9,271 nt of DNA from an uncultured Cyanobium sp. (GTDB taxonomy: Bacteria; Cyanobacteriota; Cyanobacteriia; PCC-6307; Cyanobiaceae). Made by a program: the position numbers and the translations under genes. Of the stretch, positions 5,435 to 9,271 are shown in pieces; the first letter of the stretch is position 1; every line of letters starts with the position of its first letter. The notes beneath the pieces are model-generated. The model did not search any database and had not been told where the DNA came from. It worked only from the letters and a program-made list of their open reading frames with translations. The stretch lies in the NCBI GenBank assembly GCA_937919075.1, contig CALFOF010000009.1, positions 1 through 9,271 on the forward strand. The letters run 5' to 3'.

Positions 5435-6678
5435 CCCGTGCTCCAGTTCGGCCCATCGCGCCTTGGGCTTGGCGCGAAGCGGGTGCCGCGCTGGTGCCGC
5501 CGCCTCCCTCCAGTGCTGCCGATCGCTGGCGGTCCATTCCCACGGCAGAGCTGATCGCCAGCCTGGCGGATCCGAACGGGCAGCTCCCTGATCCCGGTGC
5601 TGCTCTGGCCCTCTGCAGCGGCGATCAGCCAGCCGCAGCCCTCCAGCACGGGGCCGATGGGCTTCGCCGGCAACTGGCCGGAGACACCGTCTCCTACGTG
5701 ATCAACCGAAACCTCAACTTCACCAACCACTGCGTGAAGCATTGCGGTTTCTGCGCCTTTCGCCGGGATGCCGGCGCGGAAGGAGCGTTCTGGCACGGCT
5801 TCGAGCTGCTGCAGGAAAAAGCCCGCACCGCCCAGGCCTGGGGCGCCACAGAGCTGTGCCTGCAGGGCGGTCTCAACCCGTTGGCCCGCGAAGGGGGCAG
5901 CGCCCTGCGCTACTACGAAACGCTGTTGGCAGCCTTGCTGGAAGCCGCTCCTGGCATCCACCTGCATGCCTTCTCGCCCCAGGAGCTGCTGTTCATCGCC
6001 GAGCAAGACGATTGCCCACTCGACGCAGTGATTCAGCGCTTGCGCGAGGCGGGCCTGGGCTCGGTGCCCGGCACCGCCGCTGAGGTGCTGAGTGCGCAGG
6101 TGCGGCGCCAGCTGTGCCCTGAAAAGCTGTCGGCGCGAGCCTGGTGTGCGGTGGTGCTGGAGGTGCATCGCCATGGCCTGGCCAGCACCGCCACGTTGAT
6201 GGCGGGCCACATCGAAGCTGCCGCCGATCGCGTCGCCCATTGGCTCACGCTGGTGGGTCTGCAGCAGCGGGCCTGGCAGGCAGGGGTGGCTGGCTTCTCC
6301 GAGTTTGTGCTGCTGCCGTTCATCGGCGCGGCCGCGCCTGAGCCGCTGCGGCGCCGTGTAGGCCGCGATCAACCCGACCACGCCGCCATGCTCGCCCTCA
6401 CCGCCCAGGCCCGCCTGCTGCTGGGGCACTGGTTCGTGAACCATCAGCCCAGCTGGGTGAAGCTGGGCCTTGATGGCGCCACCGAGGCGTTGCGCTGGGG
6501 CTGCAACGACATCGGCGGCACCTTGATGGAAGAGCACATCACCACCATGGCTGGCGCCACCGGCGGCACGAGCCGCACCCCCCAAGAGCTGCGCGCCGCC
6601 GCCACGAGCCTGGGCCGCCCGGTGCGGCAACGCACCACTCTGTACGGATCCATCGCTGCTGAGGCGCTGCCCGCATGA
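5431..6678 (+). CDS. cofH: FO synthase subunit 2 (CofH, radical SAM)
   Basis: CofH is a radical S-adenosylmethionine enzyme that joins tyrosine to 5-amino-6-ribitylaminouracil; CofG then closes the ring to give the deazaflavin FO. In cyanobacteria lacking a full F420 pathway, FO is known as the antenna chromophore of 8-HDF-type DNA photolyases. The protein has 415 residues. INRNLNFTNHC leads into the iron-sulfur motif CVKHCGFC (C101, C105, C108), followed by ELCLQGGLNP, a barrel with HAFSPQE and GLGSVPGTAAEVL, and a C-terminal GGTLMEEHITTMAGA (about 360-375) characteristic of CofH rather than CofG. The first 85 residues are Ala/Pro-rich and variable. ATG 5431 overlaps the preceding stop (ATGA), and its own TGA overlaps the next start (ATGA). 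No cofG is in the window. Confidence 0.92.
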   Translation: MTRAPVRPIAPWAWREAGAALVPPPPSSAADRWRSIPTAELIASLADPNGQLPDPGAALALCSGDQPAAALQHGADGLRRQLAGDTVSYVINRNLNFTNHCVKHCGFCAFRRDAGAEGAFWHGFELLQEKARTAQAWGATELCLQGGLNPLAREGGSALRYYETLLAALLEAAPGIHLHAFSPQELLFIAEQDDCPLDAVIQRLREAGLGSVPGTAAEVLSAQVRRQLCPEKLSARAWCAVVLEVHRHGLASTATLMAGHIEAAADRVAHWLTLVGLQQRAWQAGVAGFSEFVLLPFIGAAAPEPLRRRVGRDQPDHAAMLALTAQARLLLGHWFVNHQPSWVKLGLDGATEALRWGCNDIGGTLMEEHITTMAGATGGTSRTPQELRAAATSLGRPVRQRTTLYGSIAAEALPA

Positions 6679-8183
6679 GCCTCACCCTGCCCCGCTGGCG
6701 CCTGCCTCGCCGGCCAAACTGGCGCCTGCCTCGCCGGCCACGCTTGCGTCTGCTCCTGCCGGTCACCGGCGGCGTGATCGTGCTGTTGCTGCTGCCGGCG
6801 CTGCTGCTGCAACGCTTCCCACGTTCCAATGCCGCCGGCCTCGAGCGGCTGGTTCCCGTCGCTTCTCTGATTCAAAGCTTCGCCGCCGCACCCAGCCGCC
6901 CTGTGCCCTCCCTCTGGCAGGAACGGCTGTCGGTGCCCCTGGCCACCCGGCTGTGGGCGCGGCAGCAGGGGCAGTGGTGGCAGCTGTGGGGGGAGAGCGG
7001 CGATGGCGGCACCCTGCTCGCGATCAGTGGCAGAGCCTTCGAGGGGCTGCCCGAGCGCGCCCTGCCCGCCAACAGCTTCCGCGTCGACGACCTGCTGGTT
7101 ATCGCCGCTGAGCCCCTGTCCCGGCAACAGCTACAGCAGCAGTTAAGCCGCACCGCGCGACCGCCCAAGGGAATGGAGAAGCGCTGCGTGGAGCAGCTGC
7201 GTTCCGCCCAGGCAGTGGCCTGGACCGGCACCGCTCTCAATCAGCTCAGTGGCCCCCTGGCGCCCCTGCTGGGCCGTTTCCAGCAGGGATGCCTGGTGCT
7301 GGGCGGCGATGCCGCCGGCCTCAGCTGGCAGGGAGAAGCCACAGGATCCGTCCAGGCCACCACCACGGCGGCGCTGGCCAGGTTGCCGGCCGTGCCGCCG
7401 CCGCAGCCCCTGCCTTCAGCCCTGCTGCTCGACGTGGAGGGGGATCGCCTTGATCTGCTCTTTGAAGGTCTGCTGAACCGCCAGCTGATCCGCCAGCCGC
7501 TGGTGGATCGCTACGGGCTGCAGGAAACACTGCTGCGCCGGTTGGGCGGCAGTCCGTTCCGGCTGCGCCTCAGCCCCCAGCCGGCAGGCGTCTTTCAGGC
7601 CTCGCTCGAGCTGCAGTTGCAGGTGGGCAAACAGCGGCAGGAATGGATCCAGTGGCTGACACAGCTGCGCGAGGTGCTCAAGGAGCAGGGGCTGGTGGAG
7701 CAGCTGCCGGCAGCAGCGGCGGGCGCGGCAAGCCCCCCGAACAACACTGCCGCCCAACTGCCCACCGGTGTGTGGCTGCGTCAGGACGACACTGTGGTGG
7801 GGGGATGGCGCTGGATCCGGCCTGCCGGCGGCGGCCCGCCCCTGCTGTCGTTGTTCCTGGGCTCACTGCCACCGCCGCTACCGGCGCCACCACTACCGGC
7901 AGTGGCGCTGCCGGCAGCAATGTCGCCTGAACAGGAGAGCGCAGCCTCCAAACAGGTGCCCCAAACCCTGCGGCTGCGGGCCAGGCCTCAGGCCCTGGCC
8001 GCCTTGGGGCTGCTGCCCCCGGCCCTGCCACCGGTGCTGCAACAGTCAGATCAGTTGGAGTTTCTGGCCCACTGGCCGGCCGCCAGCGAACACGGAGCCA
8101 ATGCCCACGCTCTGTTGGCCGGATCGCTGCAACTGGGGGCCGCACCGGCGCCTGGTGCCAGGAAATCGCCCGCAAGACCCTGA
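6675..8183 (+). CDS. Unknown membrane-anchored protein (502 aa)
   Basis: This 502-residue protein has a short Arg-rich N-terminus (two WRLPRRP copies, residues 7-21), one strong transmembrane or uncleaved-signal helix at about 25-46, and a long remainder predicted to lie outside the cytoplasm. That remainder is rich in Leu, Gln, Pro and Ala and shows no catalytic motif I recognise. One stretch at about 390-425 (from SLFLGSLPPPLPAPPLP onward) is Pro/Ala low-complexity and may be a flexible linker. The overall look, an anchor followed by repetitive beta/alpha segments with phrases such as RLWARQQGQWWQLWG, resembles cyanobacterial conserved hypothetical proteins in the style of DUF3352, but I cannot confirm a family. 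ATG 6675 overlaps the cofH stop as ATGA, so the gene is probably translated from the petN-cofH transcript. It is convergent with psb29. Confidence 0.85.
   Translation: MSLTLPRWRLPRRPNWRLPRRPRLRLLLPVTGGVIVLLLLPALLLQRFPRSNAAGLERLVPVASLIQSFAAAPSRPVPSLWQERLSVPLATRLWARQQGQWWQLWGESGDGGTLLAISGRAFEGLPERALPANSFRVDDLLVIAAEPLSRQQLQQQLSRTARPPKGMEKRCVEQLRSAQAVAWTGTALNQLSGPLAPLLGRFQQGCLVLGGDAAGLSWQGEATGSVQATTTAALARLPAVPPPQPLPSALLLDVEGDRLDLLFEGLLNRQLIRQPLVDRYGLQETLLRRLGGSPFRLRLSPQPAGVFQASLELQLQVGKQRQEWIQWLTQLREVLKEQGLVEQLPAAAAGAASPPNNTAAQLPTGVWLRQDDTVVGGWRWIRPAGGGPPLLSLFLGSLPPPLPAPPLPAVALPAAMSPEQESAASKQVPQTLRLRARPQALAALGLLPPALPPVLQQSDQLEFLAHWPAASEHGANAHALLAGSLQLGAAPAPGARKSPARP
6695..6740 (+). repeat. In-frame 22-bp direct repeat (24-bp period)
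   Basis: Positions 6695-6716 and 6719-6740 are identical over 22 bp with a period of 24 bp (8 codons). They encode WRLPRRPN then WRLPRRPR at the cytoplasmic N-terminus of the 502-residue protein. Perfect identity points to a recent duplication. Confidence 0.85.
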
Positions 8184-8229
8184 CGGGGTACCCCCCGCAA
8201 GACCAAGCACCCAAGCACCCAAGCAAGCG
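8169..8229. repeat. Short repeats in the convergent gap before psb29
   Basis: An 11-bp direct repeat CCCGCAAGACC occurs at 8169-8179 and 8194-8204, flanking the palindrome GGGGTACCCC (8185-8194). It is followed by three tandem octamers: CCAAGCAC at 8203 and 8211, and CCAAGCAA at 8219. The palindrome could act as a bidirectional terminator hairpin, although no T-run follows. Confidence 0.6.
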
Positions 8230-9003
8230 TCAGGCGCTGGGCGCCGCAGTGCCGCTGCCCGCTTCAGGGCCCGCAGCCATGTCTGCGGTGGCGGAAGCCA
8301 CGGCCACACCAGCCTCCGTGGCAGGGGCATCAGCGGTGGCCTCAAGGCTCTGGCGCTCACGCCGCCGCCGCTCGGCGGCCACTGTTTCTTCCATCAATTC
8401 GACGGCCAGCGCCATCTTCTCAAGGTTGGTGGCATAGAGGTTGAGGTCTTTGTCGACGCGGTCTTTGAGCAGACCCATCGCTTCGCCGATCTCATGGGCA
8501 GCCTGGCGCAGCGCCAAGGGCTCCATCGCTTCCGCCCCCTTGGCCTTCTGCAGAAGGCTCAGCAGACCGACGGCAAACAGGCGGGAGTAGTGGAAATCCG
8601 AACGCTTCACTGACTGGAGCACACTGCCAATCGGCTCAGGCGCACCGGCCCCTTGATCGGCGATCCACTGGCGCACGTCTTCGACGCTGTGGTCGCCAAC
8701 GGCCGTGATCGCTTGATCGCGGACCCGGCGGAAGTGGTTGGCTTCATAGCCACAGGCCGCGCACAATGCCTGGAACAGGGGTTCACGCTGCGCCTCCGGC
8801 CGGTAGCCACGGGCAAAGCTGTCGAAGACCTGGGTGAGACCGACCGCGAACAGCGGATCGATCTGAAATCCCTTCTGGCGGCTGAGCAGATGCAGCTCCA
8901 CCAGCAGCTCATCCACCAAGCGCCGGTAGAGGGGCGCGATCACATGGGGAAAGGCGCGATGGAACGAACGCTTGCTGTCAGCGACGGTGAGGCAGGCGCC
9001 CAC
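8230..9003 (-). CDS. psb29: Psb29/Thf1 photosystem II biogenesis protein
   Basis: Psb29 (Thf1, thylakoid formation 1) supports photosystem II assembly and repair; in Synechocystis it is known to be needed for normal levels of thylakoid FtsH protease. From GTG 9003 the protein has 257 residues. The hallmark N-terminus LTVADSKRSFHRAFPHVIAP (5-24) is followed by LYRRLVDELLVELHLLS, FAVGLTQVFDSFARGYRP, a central FHYSRLFAVGLLSLL and a charged helical stretch at about 180-220 (VDKDLNLYATNLEKMALAVE, then EETVAAERRRRERQ) likely to form a coiled coil. The last 35 residues are an Ala/Thr-rich disordered tail. An upstream in-frame ATG at 9144 was rejected because AGGAGA lies 6 nt before GTG 9003 and conservation begins there. 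The gene is divergent from clpP. Confidence 0.94.
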   Translation of the reverse strand: MGACLTVADSKRSFHRAFPHVIAPLYRRLVDELLVELHLLSRQKGFQIDPLFAVGLTQVFDSFARGYRPEAQREPLFQALCAACGYEANHFRRVRDQAITAVGDHSVEDVRQWIADQGAGAPEPIGSVLQSVKRSDFHYSRLFAVGLLSLLQKAKGAEAMEPLALRQAAHEIGEAMGLLKDRVDKDLNLYATNLEKMALAVELMEETVAAERRRRERQSLEATADAPATEAGVAVASATADMAAGPEAGSGTAAPSA

Positions 9004-9009
9004 ACTGAT

Positions 9010-9015
9010 TCTCCT
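9010..9015 (-). promoter_or_regulatory. Shine-Dalgarno AGGAGA deciding the psb29 start
   Basis: On the minus strand AGGAGA is 6 nt from GTG 9003. It is the strongest ribosome binding site I found in the window and fixes the psb29 start against the longer open frame reaching 9144. Confidence 0.8.
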
Positions 9016-9084
9016 GGTTATCTGGACCTTAGCGCTGCCCCCCACCCGCCGATGGGCGGCCACGGGCGCTGATGCCCACCGCAG

Positions 9085-9105
9085 GCGCCCCTGCCGCAGG
9101 GGCGC
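9085..9105. repeat. Strong 9-bp inverted repeat in the psb29-clpP promoter region
   Basis: GCGCCCCTG (9085-9093) and CAGGGGCGC (9097-9105) are perfect complements around a CCG loop. The structure lies in the 177-bp divergent gap, 76 bp before the clpP ATG and 82 bp before the psb29 start. Without a T-run it is more likely an operator, a leader structure or an insulator than an intrinsic terminator. Confidence 0.6.
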
Positions 9106-9150
9106 GCCAGAAGCCCAGCCAGAGTGGAGCAGTGGGTGCACCACCCTCGG

Positions 9151-9156
9151 TAAGAT
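9151..9156 (+). promoter_or_regulatory. Possible -10 element of clpP
   Basis: TAAGAT (9151-9156) lies 24 nt before the clpP ATG, close to the TATAAT consensus. No convincing -35 is visible, and the implied leader of about 18 nt has no Shine-Dalgarno sequence. Confidence 0.3.
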
Positions 9157-9180
9157 GGGGGAGTTGCTGATTTTTCGTCC

Positions 9181-9271
9181 ATGATCCCGATCGTGATTGA
9201 GGATTCGGGCCGGGGCGAGCGCGCGTTCGATATCTATTCCCGGCTGCTGCGCGAGCGGATCATTTTTCTCG
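9181..9271 (+). CDS. clpP: ATP-dependent Clp protease proteolytic subunit ClpP (N-terminal fragment)
   Basis: Only the first 30 residues are in the window, beginning [20 protein letters not shown] and ending [10 protein letters not shown]. This is the unmistakable ClpP N-terminus, including the axial-loop region and first helix; the Ser-His-Asp catalytic residues lie beyond the right edge. ClpP forms the serine-protease chamber that works with ClpX or ClpC. Cyanobacteria carry several ClpP paralogues plus ClpR; the MIPIVIE beginning suggests one of the active ClpP forms, but the paralogue number cannot be assigned. It is divergent from psb29, with an apparent -10 at 9151. ClpS, an adaptor of the same protease system, is encoded about 4 kb to the left. 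Confidence 0.93.
   Translation, partial: MIPIVIEDSGRGERAFDIYSRLLRERIIFL

Noticed and set aside
5407..6630. 407-codon minus-strand open frame opposite cofH
   Set aside because: The plus strand carries a complete CofH with its iron-sulfur motif; the antisense product is low in complexity.
9004..9144. N-terminal extension of psb29 to ATG 9144
   Set aside because: The 47 extra residues are not Psb29-like and would run through the hairpin and promoter region; AGGAGA before GTG 9003 explains the start.
1..9271. CRISPR array, prophage, insertion sequence, toxin-antitoxin or other defence system
   Set aside because: No regularly spaced long repeats, transposase, integrase, nuclease-antitoxin pair or phage gene is visible; the genes are ordinary chromosomal housekeeping and photosynthesis genes.

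Overview
This window most likely comes from a high-GC cyanobacterium of the Synechococcus/Cyanobium type. The evidence is a cytochrome b6f subunit PetN in the longer form I associate with picocyanobacteria, a Psb29/Thf1 photosystem II biogenesis protein, cyanobacterial-type ClpS and ClpP sequences, a deazaflavin (CofH) gene and three copies of the cyanobacterial HIP1 octamer GCGATCGC. The genus is an inference. Nothing suggests a phage, plasmid or insertion sequence, and this looks like core chromosome.

Layout from left to right. Positions 1-1474 (minus) hold a RecQ helicase cut by the left edge inside its C-terminal region. It is divergent from a sugar-type ABC transporter permease (1535-2455, plus), followed by purK (2532-3818, plus). 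A 375-bp convergent gap (3819-4193) contains degenerate 15-16 bp tandem repeats and no convincing gene. A small DUF2103-like protein (4194-4472, minus) is divergent from a 71-residue unknown protein (4541-4756, plus), which is convergent with clpS (4762-5094, minus). Divergent from clpS is a tight plus-strand cluster: petN (5164-5265), an unnamed 49-residue single-helix membrane protein (5285-5434), cofH (5431-6678) and an unknown membrane-anchored 502-residue protein (6675-8183). The last three overlap by ATGA junctions. Convergent with it is psb29 (8230-9003, minus), which shares a divergent promoter region with clpP (9181 to the right edge).

Functions fall into DNA repair (RecQ; CofH supplies a precursor of the deazaflavin antenna of some photolyases), purine synthesis (PurK), photosynthetic membrane assembly (PetN, Psb29) and Clp proteolysis (ClpS adaptor, ClpP protease). 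I found no wholly new multi-gene system. The best candidates for undescribed biology are the 49-residue membrane protein coupled between petN and cofH, the 502-residue anchored protein behind them, and a ClpS whose substrate-pocket residues differ from the canonical ones.
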